Assembly (NCBI GenBank): GCA_035527715.1
Contig: DATKZY010000037.1
Span: 1-59,738 of the forward strand
Source: DSUN01 sp035527715
Lineage (GTDB): Bacteria > Planctomycetota > PUPC01 > DSUN01
Reading direction: 5' to 3'
DNA: 59,738 nt
Each line of letters opens with the position of its first letter. Position 1 is the first letter of the stretch. The position numbers were made by a program, and so were the translations under genes. Under the pieces are notes generated by a model, which saw only the letters and a list, made by a program, of their open reading frames with translations, made no database searches and had not been told where the DNA came from. Of the stretch, positions 35,860 through 46,184 are shown piece after piece.

Positions 35860-38800
35860 GCTTCTTCAGGAATATGCTTGCCAGTTGCATGGGGCTGCCA
35901 ATGCCCCTCCAGTTGGCCCTGCTGGTGGTCGTAGGGGGCGGCTCCGCCGCCACGCTCGGCTACGTGTTCACCACCTTCATGGGGCCGGCCGCCTGGATCG
36001 TCGTCGCCGGGATCTTCGTGGTCGTGCTCCTGGTCCTGGGGTTCGTCCTCCTGGTCAAGTGGCTGCGCAAGCGGCGCGCGAATCCCATGGAGCGCGACAT
36101 CATGGGCCAGGCCGCCGCCGCCCCGCAGGGGGTGAGCGCGGCCAGCCGCCGCGCGGCCCTCGACGACCTGCGGCGGAACTTCGAGGCCGGCATCGCCAAG
36201 TTCCGCGCCGCCGGCAAGAACCTTTACAGCCTCCCCTGGTACGTCATCGTCGGCGAGCCCGGCTCCGGCAAGACCGAGGCCGTCCGCCACTCCTGCATCG
36301 GCTTCCCGCCCGGCCTCCACGACCCACTCCAGGGCGCCGGCGGCACCATCAACATGAACTGGTGGTTCACCGACAAGGCGGTCATCGTCGACACCGCGGG
36401 CCGCCTGATCTTCGAAGAGGTCCCCGCCGGCACCACCAGCGAGTGGCAGGAGTTCCTCCGCCTCCTCCGCATCTACCGCTACAACTGCCCGGTCAACGGC
36501 CTGGTGCTCGTCATCCCCGCCGACACGCTGATCACCGACACGGCCGACCAGATCAAGGCGAAGGCCAACAAGATCGCCGAGCAGCTCCACGTCATCCAGC
36601 GCGTGCTCGAGGTGCGCTTCCCCGTCTTCGTCGTCATCACCAAGTGCGACCTCATCAACGGCTTCCGCGAGTTCTTCGACGGCGTGACCGACCCCGACCT
36701 CCAGCAGCAGATCCTCGGCTGGTCCAACCCCGCACCCCTCGACGAACGCTTCAACCCCGAGCTGTTGAGCCAGCACCTCGAAATGGTGTGCGACCGCCTG
36801 CGCCGCCGCCGCCTCGGCCTCATGATCGACCCCGTCCACACCGAGGACCCCAGCGGCCACCGCGTTGACCAGGTGGACGCCTTGTACGCGCTGCCGCAGA
36901 GCCTCGCGCGCATCTCGCCGCGCCTGCGGCACTACCTCGACCACGTGTTCGCCGGCGGCGAGTGGACCGGCAAGCCGCTGTTCATGCGCGGCATCTATTT
37001 CACCTCGTCCATGCGCGAAGGCCACGCCCTCGACGAGGAGCTCGCCGAGGCCCTCAGCGTCCCCGTCCAGTCCATCCAGGAGGGCCGCGAGTGGGAGCGC
37101 GAGCGCTCGTACTTCCTCAAGGACCTCTTCCTCGAGAAGATCTTCAAGGAGCGCGGCCTGGTGACGCGCGCGATCCACGCCGGCAAGCAGCGCCGGCGCC
37201 GCCGGGCCATCGTCATCACCGCCGGCTTCCTCAGTGTCCTGGTCCTCGCCGTGTTCACCTGGTTCGGCGCCAAGTCGCTGCGCGAAAGCATCGGCGTCCA
37301 CCGCGACTACTGGGTGGCCGCCGCCAACCCGCAGAACTGGCGCCGCGACGACGAGGGCAAGGGGCCCGAGTACTGGCGGCCCATTGTCGGAGTAGACTTC
37401 GTCGGCAGCACCGACTACACGTACGGCGGCCAGACCCTGGTCAAAGTCGGCGGCGACGAGGTCCGCGTCGCCCAGTTCCACGCCAAGCTCGCGGAGCTGG
37501 CCGCGCGGCCCATCAAAGTCCCCTGGGTCTTCTGGCTCGCCAGGCTGGGCGTGGACATCACGTCGGACCGCCTCGCCGGCCAGCGGCTCCTCCTCGAGCG
37601 CAGCGTGGTGCGCCCCCTCGTGGATGCCGTTCGACAGAAGATGGTGCTGCCCGACGGCGAGGCCCCGCGCGAGGAGGCGCTCAGGGCGGGCTGGCCCGCC
37701 GAGTTCACCCCGGCGCTGGCCGAGCTGATCCGCATCGAGGCCCCTGAGGGGGACCTGCCCGACCCCGCCCCCCTGTTCCGCTGCGCCCTCTACCGCCGGC
37801 CCGATAAGGAGGAGAACAAGGAGACCGACGAGAAGTACCGGAAATACGTCGCCAACTACGAGCAGTGCGCCAAGGACCGCGACGGGCTGGCCGCGGCCCT
37901 GCGCTGGCTGGCCCAGCAGCGCACGGGCGACATCACGCCGCGCCACGCCACCGCCGCAGGCACGCGCCTCGCCCAGCGGGCCGTCTACGACGGCGCCGAA
38001 CGCTACGTGCGCCATTGGACCAAGCAGGGCGAGGCCGCCACGCGGCAGCTCGACGACCTTCTGGCCCTCAAGGACGCCCTCCTCAAGAACTACGGGGACG
38101 CCGAGCAGCGCCTGCTGGACGTGGACGAGGAGTTCGGCCCCCGCCTCGAGCGGCCCACGGAGAAGAAGGTGGAGGTGATCCGCAACGCCCTCGCGGCCTG
38201 GCAGGAGCGGCTGGACCAGCTCGACCAGGTGAGGGCGAAGACGGAGAACAAGCTGGCCGCCTACCCGGAGGGCCCGATCCTCCCTGTCTTCGAGAAATCC
38301 ACCCGCGCCATTCTCAAGGAGGTCTCCGAGGCATTCAGCCAGTTCCGTGTCCAGGCAGGCATCGCCCGGATCCCCCGACCGCCCGACGCGGAGCCTGCCG
38401 CGCCGGCCCCCGCCGCGGAGGCCAAGCCGCCGGAGGCCCCGGACCCGGTCGCCGAGCTCTGGAAGGCCACTGCCACCACGGTCAACGGCCGGCTCGACGA
38501 GGCCCTCGAGCGCCTCAGAAAGGTCGTCCCGGCTGCCGTCGCCGACGACATCCGGCGGGTGGACGCCGAGTACCTCGCCCAGATCGAGCTGGCGAACGTG
38601 TTCTTCGAGCGGCTCGTTAAGGACGGGGTGCTGAAGGCGGGGAGGGCCGCGAGGCTGCGCCTCTACGAGCTTCGCATGCTCATGTACCGCCTCGGCGATG
38701 CGGAGCGAGGCAAGGGCGACGCCGCGGTCGAAATCGTCTCGCTCGCCAAGGGCGTCGGGGCCGTCGAAGGCGCCGTCGCCGCCGCCTGCACCCAGATCGC

Positions 38801-40445
38801 CGAGCTGTGCGACCTGAAGCCCGACGCCTTCCGGTTCAAGGACGCCGCGAAAGTGTCGGTCTTCACGGCCGAGCAGCTCGCCATGCCGCAACGCATCTAC
38901 AAGACCCTCCACGACGCGCTCAGCACGGCCCCGGACGCGCCCGAGAAGGTGGCCGCCGAGGTCGAGCGCGTCGCTCAGGCCCTGCCCGCCGTCTCCCGGC
39001 CCAAGCTGCCCGCGACGAACCTGAAGGGCGGGCCCTTCGACGCCAAGTACCACCCCGAGGCTGCCAAGAAGGTCCTCGGCGTGTGCCAGGAGGCCGGCCA
39101 GGTGCTGGCTGACCCCAAGCGCAATATCCTCGAGCGCGACCGGCTCGACACCATGCGCGGCCTGTGGCACGGCGTCATCGCCAAGTACATCACCGGGCCC
39201 TACCTCACCTACTGGACCCAGACGGTGCCGCGCGACCTGGAGAGCCAGGGCGTGGACTGGGCGCCCTTCGGCCAGGAGGTCGAGCGCACCGACTTCTTCG
39301 AGGTCTTCGTGGCCCTGGGCGACGTGGGGACCGCCATGAGCAGCGCCATGCACCCCGACATCGAGGGCGCACTCCCCGCCGACATGCGGCAGCAGTTCGC
39401 CACCGGCCGCGAAAACGTCCAGGCCCAGGTCCGCAAGCTCAAGAACGAGGTCTACATCCAGCGCTGCCGCCACGTCCGCGCCAACTGGTGCAAGCTGGGG
39501 GCCGACCCCTTCCAGGCACGGAGCGTCCTGGCCCTCCTGCCCGACGACGAGGTCTTCGATGGCTACCTGCCCTTCGAGTGGAAGAACCCCGAGGAGTTCC
39601 TCGACAAGTACTGGACCGACCTGACCTACGAGTTCCTCCGGCTCCTGTCCGACGGCGCGGCCAAGCAGGGCCGGGGCCTGGTGGACGACCTGCTGCGCCG
39701 CTACAACCGCTTCCCCCTCAACCGCCCCCTGGTGCGCGACAAGCCGCTGACGGCGGCCGAGGTCGCCGAGGCCCGGAAGATCGTGGAAGCACTGGTCCTC
39801 CAGTGGAAGGACGCCCCCACGCCCATGGCGCCCGAGGGCGCGCGCGGCCGAGCCTTCGTGCGCAGGCGGCTCGACGAGATCCGCAGGCTGCGCATCCCGC
39901 CCGCCGAGTGGGACTGGCTGAAGCGGGTCAAGGGCGTCCTCGACGGGCTTCCGACCGCCGACCGGGCGCTCAAGTGCGAGTTGTGGGTCCCCGCGGCCCA
40001 GCCGACTCCCACGGCCGCCCACCGATGGGTCCACATCCGCATCCTGCAGGGAGGCAAGGAGACCGGCAAGGGCAACACCCTGCCCGCTGCCGACTACAAG
40101 CTCTGCGACCTCTGGTACCCGGGCGAGAAGCTGGAAATCCACCTCTACCGCAATCCCGTGGACCCCGAGCCGAACCGGGCCGTGGTCGTGGACGACGTCT
40201 GGGCGATGGTGCGGCTGCTCCATCCGGGGCAGCTTGTGGACCCCCTCTTCCCCGGCAACCCATTCAAGCATCTGTGGGACGTTGACAAGCCGACCGAGAA
40301 GAAAGAGGTCTTCGACCCGATGAAGCGCAACGTCCTGCTCACGATCGAGGACGACCAGCGCCAGCCGCGCGTGCTGCGCCTGCGGCTGGAGTTTGAGAAG
40401 GGGCTGCCGCGAATCGAGGACTGGCCGGCGAGCGGGGGGGAGTGA
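35856..40445 (+). CDS. tssM: T6SS inner-membrane protein TssM (IcmF family)
   Basis: Encodes 1529 aa, longer than the typical 1100-1200. Two N-terminal membrane helices (about 18-75) precede a cytoplasmic NTPase-like domain with Walker A GEPGSGKT at residue 133, VDTAGR, and VVITKCDLI. A third membrane helix lies near residue 450. A large helical periplasmic part follows, with an Ala/Pro-rich insert near residues 845-865 that probably accounts for the extra length. The C-terminal beta domain ends LRLRLEFEKGLP. TssM with TssL and TssJ forms the trans-envelope channel. The intact Walker A suggests nucleotide binding. Confidence 0.94.
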   Translation: MSFFRNMLASCMGLPMPLQLALLVVVGGGSAATLGYVFTTFMGPAAWIVVAGIFVVVLLVLGFVLLVKWLRKRRANPMERDIMGQAAAAPQGVSAASRRAALDDLRRNFEAGIAKFRAAGKNLYSLPWYVIVGEPGSGKTEAVRHSCIGFPPGLHDPLQGAGGTINMNWWFTDKAVIVDTAGRLIFEEVPAGTTSEWQEFLRLLRIYRYNCPVNGLVLVIPADTLITDTADQIKAKANKIAEQLHVIQRVLEVRFPVFVVITKCDLINGFREFFDGVTDPDLQQQILGWSNPAPLDERFNPELLSQHLEMVCDRLRRRRLGLMIDPVHTEDPSGHRVDQVDALYALPQSLARISPRLRHYLDHVFAGGEWTGKPLFMRGIYFTSSMREGHALDEELAEALSVPVQSIQEGREWERERSYFLKDLFLEKIFKERGLVTRAIHAGKQRRRRRAIVITAGFLSVLVLAVFTWFGAKSLRESIGVHRDYWVAAANPQNWRRDDEGKGPEYWRPIVGVDFVGSTDYTYGGQTLVKVGGDEVRVAQFHAKLAELAARPIKVPWVFWLARLGVDITSDRLAGQRLLLERSVVRPLVDAVRQKMVLPDGEAPREEALRAGWPAEFTPALAELIRIEAPEGDLPDPAPLFRCALYRRPDKEENKETDEKYRKYVANYEQCAKDRDGLAAALRWLAQQRTGDITPRHATAAGTRLAQRAVYDGAERYVRHWTKQGEAATRQLDDLLALKDALLKNYGDAEQRLLDVDEEFGPRLERPTEKKVEVIRNALAAWQERLDQLDQVRAKTENKLAAYPEGPILPVFEKSTRAILKEVSEAFSQFRVQAGIARIPRPPDAEPAAPAPAAEAKPPEAPDPVAELWKATATTVNGRLDEALERLRKVVPAAVADDIRRVDAEYLAQIELANVFFERLVKDGVLKAGRAARLRLYELRMLMYRLGDAERGKGDAAVEIVSLAKGVGAVEGAVAAACTQIAELCDLKPDAFRFKDAAKVSVFTAEQLAMPQRIYKTLHDALSTAPDAPEKVAAEVERVAQALPAVSRPKLPATNLKGGPFDAKYHPEAAKKVLGVCQEAGQVLADPKRNILERDRLDTMRGLWHGVIAKYITGPYLTYWTQTVPRDLESQGVDWAPFGQEVERTDFFEVFVALGDVGTAMSSAMHPDIEGALPADMRQQFATGRENVQAQVRKLKNEVYIQRCRHVRANWCKLGADPFQARSVLALLPDDEVFDGYLPFEWKNPEEFLDKYWTDLTYEFLRLLSDGAAKQGRGLVDDLLRRYNRFPLNRPLVRDKPLTAAEVAEARKIVEALVLQWKDAPTPMAPEGARGRAFVRRRLDEIRRLRIPPAEWDWLKRVKGVLDGLPTADRALKCELWVPAAQPTPTAAHRWVHIRILQGGKETGKGNTLPAADYKLCDLWYPGEKLEIHLYRNPVDPEPNRAVVVDDVWAMVRLLHPGQLVDPLFPGNPFKHLWDVDKPTEKKEVFDPMKRNVLLTIEDDQRQPRVLRLRLEFEKGLPRIEDWPASGGE

Positions 40446-40509
40446 CCGCCCTTCGCGACAAGCTCAGGGCGGCCCGAGCTTGCCGAAGGCCGCTGCGCGG
40501 AGGTGCGTC

Positions 40510-43500
40510 TTGGCGTCCTTGTTCCGAAAGCTCATCTCCAGGAGGGGCGGCCAGTCCGCGGTCGAGGTCCAGCTCGCTGCCTTCGGAAAGCACCCGGGGT
40601 GGGACGACCACATCGAGGACCTCGGGCTCGAGACCAACCGGCTCATCGCCGCCAAGCGCGTCCTCTACACCCAGGGGATCGCCGGCAACATCGAGGCCGG
40701 CGCCTGGGAGAAGCTGGGCGAGCAGGAGCGCCTCGACGACTTCCACCACCTCTTCCTGTGGCACACCGCTCACGACCTCATCCTGGGGCGCATGTGGTCC
40801 TCGCGCGACGGCAAGGGCCGCACCCGCTATCCCATGGTCATCTGCTCCCAGGTGACCGGGGCCTCCCTGGACTGGACGTTTGGGCACGTGCTCCCCCTTC
40901 TCGACACCATCGAGGCCCGCTGCCTCAAGACCACCTCGGCCGTGACCGTCCGCGCCGTCCTCGACGACACCCGCCAGATGCTTCTGCAGGCTGCGACGGA
41001 GGCCGAGGCCGCGGAGCGGCCCCTGCCGGCCCTGCCTCGCACCCTGGCGTACCTCGCCGACCGCCCCGAGATGGCGCCCAATCACCAGGGCATCCACCGC
41101 ATTCTCTACGTCATCGAGCGTGAGCTGGCCGCCTACCACCAGGCCGGCGGCGACGCGAGCGCCACCAGCACGGCCATGCTCCGCTCCAGCCACATCCGGG
41201 TGCCCACCTGCGCCAGCACCCCACAGGGCGCGGCGGCCCTCTGGCTCGGCTTCCTGCTGAGCCGGCTCGACCCCCTGGCCCCCATGCTCCTCATCCTGCC
41301 GCTGCACCAGCCGTGGGTGGACATCGTGGTCGGGGAGCCCGGGCCGCAGCAGTTCTTCTGCGTTCGCGCTTCGCTCCAGGCCGTGCCGATGGCCACGGAG
41401 ATCCCTTACAATCTCGACGAGGCGTTCATCAGTCGGGGTGAGAAGGCGATCGAGGGGTCGCGCCAGGAGCGCACGCCGCTCCCCGACGTGATCCTCAAGG
41501 CAGGGGCTCTGCCCCGCCCGAGGCCCCAAGTGGCTCCGGCGCCCTCGCCGGGGCCGGCTCCGGCGCCCTCGCCGCCGGGCCAGGCCCGCCCCGCGGCGCA
41601 GCCGAGGCCCCCCGCTGCGGCCGCGCCCCCGGGGCGCCCGGCCGGCCCCGCGGCGCCTGCGCCGCGCGCGCCGGCGCCTGCTCCTGCCCCGCGCCCCGCG
41701 GCGCCACACGCCTCGCATCCGGGCGCTGCGGCTCCGGCGCCCCGGCCGCCGGCGGCGGCCCCGAGCCCGGCCGTCGAGGCCAGGCCAGCCCCGAGGCCGC
41801 TTGCGGGCACCAAGGCATTCCACGAGATGGAGACGGTGCCCTCCGCTCCCGCCGTGCCGGCGCATCGCCCCGTGCCCGCGGCGGCCTGGCGCGAGCCGGG
41901 CGCCGGGCTCGGCGTCGGGCAGCGGCTCCTGCGCCTCTGGCCCCTCTACCTCCTGCTCATCGTCCTGGCGGTGCTCGCCTTCCTGTTTCTTCCGCTGCTG
42001 TTCGGCACGTCGGTGCAGGCCCCTGAGAAGCCCAAGGACACGGGGCCTTTCACCTGGATTCCAGAGGAGCACGGCAAGGCGTGGCAGTCTCTCTGCGATG
42101 CCTACCGTGGCTGGTTTCCCGGCTTCCACCGCAAGCTCAACAAGGAGCGGCTGGATGCGTGGCGGCGCGACGCCGGGCTGGCGCGCCTCATCGTGATGCG
42201 TGTGGACCAGGCGGGCGACCGCTCGGTGGACCCGCGCGACATCGCCGGCGTGGCCGGCGGCGACTATGTGGACCTGGGCCTCAACCCGCCGAAGGCCGCG
42301 AAGACGCGCGAAGGCGTCGAGACCACTCGCCGCGCCCTCGAAATTGTCAAGGGAGTCGAGGAAAGCGTCGCCCGCTGGGCCTCCTACGACGAGCTGAGCC
42401 TCAAGCCGCTGGCAGCCGCCTTCGCCGCGCGCGGCTGGAGCAGGCAGGCCGGCGAACTCGAGGCCGCCGCTGCCGCCCTCACGCCCGGCCCCAACCTCGC
42501 CGAGGCCATTGACGCCGCCCTTCGCGTGAAGCTCCAAGCCGTCGCCATCGAGCTCACGGCCCGCAAGATCGCCCAGCACGAGCAAGCCGTGCAGATCCTC
42601 GGCGACGACGCCGCGGCCCGCATCCACGACCTCTTCCTTGCCGAGACCCGCGACGCGGAGTCGTTCGAGCCCCTCCTGGCCAAAGTGGCCGCCGTCGAGG
42701 CCAAGACCGCCGCCATCGCCGCCAGCGGCAAGGCGCTCCAGGACGTCGAGAAGGCCCTTCGTGCCGGGGACGCCGCCGCCGCGGCCCAGGCCTTCGTTGC
42801 CGCCGTGCGCGCCTCCGCGGGCCGCGTGAGCAGCCTCGAGGACATCTCGGCGGCACTCAACGCCCTGAAGGTTCCCGCCCAAAGCGTGAACGAGTCGCTC
42901 GCGGCCATCAAGGCCCACTGCACCGAGCTCCAGGGCCTCCACGACAAGGCACTGGCCGACAAGCTCTGGGCCCTCGCGCGCGCCCAGGCCCTCGCCGCCG
43001 GGAAGCTGGACGACATGGCCCAGCGCCTCGCACAGGCCCGAGCCGACGTGGCGAAGGCCGGCGAGCGCCGCAAGGACCTGCAGCGCCAGCTCGAGGCCCT
43101 CAAGCCCCTGGGCGACCAGGTGCCCGCGCGCCTCCAGCAACGCCTCTCGGCCGCCTTGGCGTCGGCATCTGCCCTGGGCGAGCTCCTCAAGGCCATGGAC
43201 GGCGCGCACGCCCTCGCCGACGCGATCGCCTCGCGTTGGGCCAAGGTGAGCGCGCTGGCGAAGGTGCTGGGAGGCTCCGGCGACAAGGTCCTCGCTGCCT
43301 TCCCCAGGCACGTCGCGGCCGCCATCGCGGCCGAGGCCGACCCGGCGGCTCTCCCCGACCGGCTCGACCGCCTGGAGGCCCAGGCGGCCGGCGTCGCCGC
43401 CGTGCTCCAGGGCGACTGGAAGCAGGGAAGGATCGACCGCGAGCTCTTCGCACAGCACAGCGACGTCCACCGCGCCTTCGCCGCCGGCAAGATGGCCGAC

Positions 43501-46161
43501 GAGACCCTCCCGAGCTGGCGCAAGGAGGTGGCCGACTACTACAAGGTGGCGGGAAACGACCCCCGCCAGCCCGGGGCCTGGAAGGCGGACCTCGAGGACC
43601 TGCGCCTGCGGGTGGACTTCCTGCGCGAGGAGCCCGAGGCGGCCAAGCGGCAGCTCGCCGACAAGTCGCACCGACGCTGCGAGCAGCTCGACGCCGACAT
43701 CGCCAAGGTGCTGCCCCTCCCCTGGATCCGCAAGCACGAGGCCGCGATCACCCAGCGCGTCGCCGCCATCGCCGCAGAGCTCGAGGGGCTCAAGGCCGAC
43801 CTCAAGGACGCCGTCGAGCACCCCAGGAAGTGGCTGGCACGCATCCGCGCGTCCGCCCCGCTCACCGCCTCGAAGGCCGTCAACGACGAGTGGGCGAAGC
43901 GACGCGACGCCCTCGTGGCCCCGGCCGCCACCCCGGAGGCCATCGAGAAGGACCGCAAGGGCTACATGAAGCTCTGGCGCGACGTCGAGGCCCTCCGCAC
44001 CTTCCTCACCCAGCTCGACGACCCGCAACAGCTTCCCAAGGGCCTCCCCAAGTCCGAGGCGCCCGCGGACGACCTGTCGCGGGCGATCGCCGCCGAGGCC
44101 GACAAGCAGCGCGAGGCCGCCCTCCAGGCCATCGTCGCCGCCATCCCCTGGAAGGACGCCAGGCTCCCCGCCCTCGGCCCCGCCGAGCTCAAGCAGGACA
44201 AGGCCTGGACCAAGGCTGTCGGAACCTATACGCAGTGGCGCGACGACGCGGGGAAGCTCCTCGCCGACTGCCAGGCCATCGCGGCACTCCTCGACGGCGG
44301 CTACGGCCCCGACGACAAGCCCGAGGCCGCGCCCCGCACCGCGCGCCAACTCTGCGACGCCTGGCAGAAGCGCACCGTGCCCAGGGAGCTCCTGCCGCAC
44401 TTCGCCCCCACGCTCGACCGCCTCCAGAAGCTCCTCGCCCTGGAGGCTTTCGACCGCAAGCAGCTCGTCGAGCGCGCCGCGGCCCTTCGCGAGGACGAGC
44501 CTCCGCAGGTCGCCATGATCCTCTGGCGGAGCCTGGGCAAGATCAAGGACTGGCCCGGCACCCTGGCCGAGCTGAACCAGGATCTGGCGCTGCGCGCGCT
44601 CCTCGCCCGGGTGGCCGACAAGCTCAAGGCGGCGCATCCCCACGCCGTGCGGTGGGTGCCCGATGAGCTGGCCCGCCAGGGGCCGCTCCGCTGGGAGACG
44701 TGCTTCAACGCCGTCGCACGCCGCTCCGAGCCGAAGGACCTGGCCGACCCCGACCTGGCGGCCATCGTGCAGCTCGCCGGGAAGTTCGGCGACGTCGCGC
44801 AGCTCGTCAAGGCGCTCGCCCCCGAATCGCAGCTTCGCTGGAAGCTCCACCACTTCCGCCGGGCGGCCGCGGGGCTCCGCGACGACGAGCCGAAGGAGAA
44901 GCTCGACGCCCTGGTCGGCGGTTTCCTCAAGGAGGCCCTCGCCCTCGGCGCCGCCGCCCGCCAGCCCGGTACTGCAAAGCTGCTCGGCGACCTCCAGGAG
45001 TTCGCCCGGCAGAAGATGTCCAACGACCCCAAGGTGGGCCTCGACAAGGCCGGCCCGGCCGGCGGCTCGCTCGCGGGCAAGTGGAAGGCCGAGATCGGCG
45101 ACGAAGGCAAGTCCGTCACCTACACCTGGGACGAGCGGGGCCACCGCCTCGCGTTCCTCCGCGTCGAGCCCAAGGACCAGGCGAGCAAGGCCTGCTACCT
45201 GTGCGCCACGGAAACCCCCGTCGGCCTCTTCCTCGATGTCGTGCGGGCCGCCGACAAGTGGGGCGACCTGGGCCTCCTGCTCGACAAGCCCAGCGCCGCG
45301 CGGATTGACGTCCGCAAAGGCCCCCGCACCTGCGAGTGGGCGCGGCAGCGCGACGAAATGTCCGTCCCCCGCACGTGGCTCGTCGCCGAGGCCGGCACGA
45401 GCGAATTATACCCCCAGGGCCTCAACGCCGGCCGGCCGTCCACCCAGCACCCCGCGCAATGTATCTCCGCCCCTGCGGCCATCGAGGTCGCGTGCCTGCT
45501 CGGCTGCCGTCTCCCGTCGTCGGCCGAATGGCAGGCCGCCCTCGCTGCCGCGGGGCAGGGCACCAAGGCAAACCTGCGCGACGCCACCTGGCGCAAGCAG
45601 CAGGAGTTCATGCGCAAGAAGGCCGAAACCGTTCGCCCCGAATGGCCCGACGCTGCGACCTTCCCCGCGCCCGAGAGCGAGCTGGGCAAGGGCGTGAAGA
45701 GGGGCGCCGAGGCCCTCGTGGTCTCGGACGCCGACGACGGGGCCCTGTGGTTCAGCCCCGTCGGCTCCCCCGGGGGCGGGTTCCAGCACCTGGCCGGCAA
45801 CGTCGCCGAGCTGGTCTTCGACCAGCCCGCCGCCTTCGACGACGCGTTCCTCAAGGCGCCCGCGGCGCCGGCGGCGGAGGCCGTTCGCGGCTTCGTGCAG
45901 AAGCACGAGGCATCCATCGGCGTGATCGGGGCCTCCGCCCTCTCGCCCCCCGAGCTATGGGACGGCAAGGCCAGGCCGTTCGACAAGGCGTGGCCCCTCG
46001 GTCTCGTGAAGGGGCGCGAGGGGAAGGACAGCTTCGCCGACGTGGGCTTCCGCCTCGCCTTCACCGCGCCCACCGAGACGCCGGCCGACCGCCTCAAGCG
46101 GCTCCTGCGCCGCTGGGGCTATGCTGCCCTGGACAGCGGCTCCGGACCCGCCATGAGATGA
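40510..46161 (+). CDS. tagF: TagF / transmembrane / helical ectodomain / FGE-like fusion protein
   Basis: Encodes 1883 aa from TTG 40510, which has a perfect GGAGG 6 nt upstream; no ATG fits. Residues 18-270 look like TagF/ImpM: AFGKHPGWDDHI near 24-35 and GRTRYPMVICSQ. TagF is a post-translational T6SS repressor that binds Fha. A Pro/Ala-rich linker spans about 336-430 and one membrane helix lies at 475-497. The helical ectodomain and C-terminal FGE-like domain (GCRLPSSAEWQAAL, GNVAELVFD, IGASALSPPE, DVGFRLAF) match 26204-32506 from the TM onward, including a DPRDIAG motif right after the TM in both. The C-terminal domain lacks clear catalytic cysteines. It follows tssM by 64 bp. The gene symbol applies only to the N-terminal domain. 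Confidence 0.75.
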   Translation: MASLFRKLISRRGGQSAVEVQLAAFGKHPGWDDHIEDLGLETNRLIAAKRVLYTQGIAGNIEAGAWEKLGEQERLDDFHHLFLWHTAHDLILGRMWSSRDGKGRTRYPMVICSQVTGASLDWTFGHVLPLLDTIEARCLKTTSAVTVRAVLDDTRQMLLQAATEAEAAERPLPALPRTLAYLADRPEMAPNHQGIHRILYVIERELAAYHQAGGDASATSTAMLRSSHIRVPTCASTPQGAAALWLGFLLSRLDPLAPMLLILPLHQPWVDIVVGEPGPQQFFCVRASLQAVPMATEIPYNLDEAFISRGEKAIEGSRQERTPLPDVILKAGALPRPRPQVAPAPSPGPAPAPSPPGQARPAAQPRPPAAAAPPGRPAGPAAPAPRAPAPAPAPRPAAPHASHPGAAAPAPRPPAAAPSPAVEARPAPRPLAGTKAFHEMETVPSAPAVPAHRPVPAAAWREPGAGLGVGQRLLRLWPLYLLLIVLAVLAFLFLPLLFGTSVQAPEKPKDTGPFTWIPEEHGKAWQSLCDAYRGWFPGFHRKLNKERLDAWRRDAGLARLIVMRVDQAGDRSVDPRDIAGVAGGDYVDLGLNPPKAAKTREGVETTRRALEIVKGVEESVARWASYDELSLKPLAAAFAARGWSRQAGELEAAAAALTPGPNLAEAIDAALRVKLQAVAIELTARKIAQHEQAVQILGDDAAARIHDLFLAETRDAESFEPLLAKVAAVEAKTAAIAASGKALQDVEKALRAGDAAAAAQAFVAAVRASAGRVSSLEDISAALNALKVPAQSVNESLAAIKAHCTELQGLHDKALADKLWALARAQALAAGKLDDMAQRLAQARADVAKAGERRKDLQRQLEALKPLGDQVPARLQQRLSAALASASALGELLKAMDGAHALADAIASRWAKVSALAKVLGGSGDKVLAAFPRHVAAAIAAEADPAALPDRLDRLEAQAAGVAAVLQGDWKQGRIDRELFAQHSDVHRAFAAGKMADETLPSWRKEVADYYKVAGNDPRQPGAWKADLEDLRLRVDFLREEPEAAKRQLADKSHRRCEQLDADIAKVLPLPWIRKHEAAITQRVAAIAAELEGLKADLKDAVEHPRKWLARIRASAPLTASKAVNDEWAKRRDALVAPAATPEAIEKDRKGYMKLWRDVEALRTFLTQLDDPQQLPKGLPKSEAPADDLSRAIAAEADKQREAALQAIVAAIPWKDARLPALGPAELKQDKAWTKAVGTYTQWRDDAGKLLADCQAIAALLDGGYGPDDKPEAAPRTARQLCDAWQKRTVPRELLPHFAPTLDRLQKLLALEAFDRKQLVERAAALREDEPPQVAMILWRSLGKIKDWPGTLAELNQDLALRALLARVADKLKAAHPHAVRWVPDELARQGPLRWETCFNAVARRSEPKDLADPDLAAIVQLAGKFGDVAQLVKALAPESQLRWKLHHFRRAAAGLRDDEPKEKLDALVGGFLKEALALGAAARQPGTAKLLGDLQEFARQKMSNDPKVGLDKAGPAGGSLAGKWKAEIGDEGKSVTYTWDERGHRLAFLRVEPKDQASKACYLCATETPVGLFLDVVRAADKWGDLGLLLDKPSAARIDVRKGPRTCEWARQRDEMSVPRTWLVAEAGTSELYPQGLNAGRPSTQHPAQCISAPAAIEVACLLGCRLPSSAEWQAALAAAGQGTKANLRDATWRKQQEFMRKKAETVRPEWPDAATFPAPESELGKGVKRGAEALVVSDADDGALWFSPVGSPGGGFQHLAGNVAELVFDQPAAFDDAFLKAPAAPAAEAVRGFVQKHEASIGVIGASALSPPELWDGKARPFDKAWPLGLVKGREGKDSFADVGFRLAFTAPTETPADRLKRLLRRWGYAALDSGSGPAMR

Positions 46162-46162
46162 T

Positions 46163-46184
46163 CTCCGGGCCTGTTGCCCCGGAG
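46163..46184 (+). other. Hairpin after the TagF-fusion gene
   Basis: CTCCGGG (46163-46169) pairs with CCCGGAG (46178-46184) across an 8-nt loop, starting just after the stop codon. There is no T-run. It overlaps the -35 of the next promoter, so it may act as a weak terminator or as an operator. Confidence 0.3.

Noticed and set aside
35616..45144. Two long - strand open frames opposite tssM and the TagF fusion
   Set aside because: These are shadow frames of tssM and the fusion protein with biased composition (Leu/Gly/Val/Glu/His) and no ribosome-binding site or recognisable domain.
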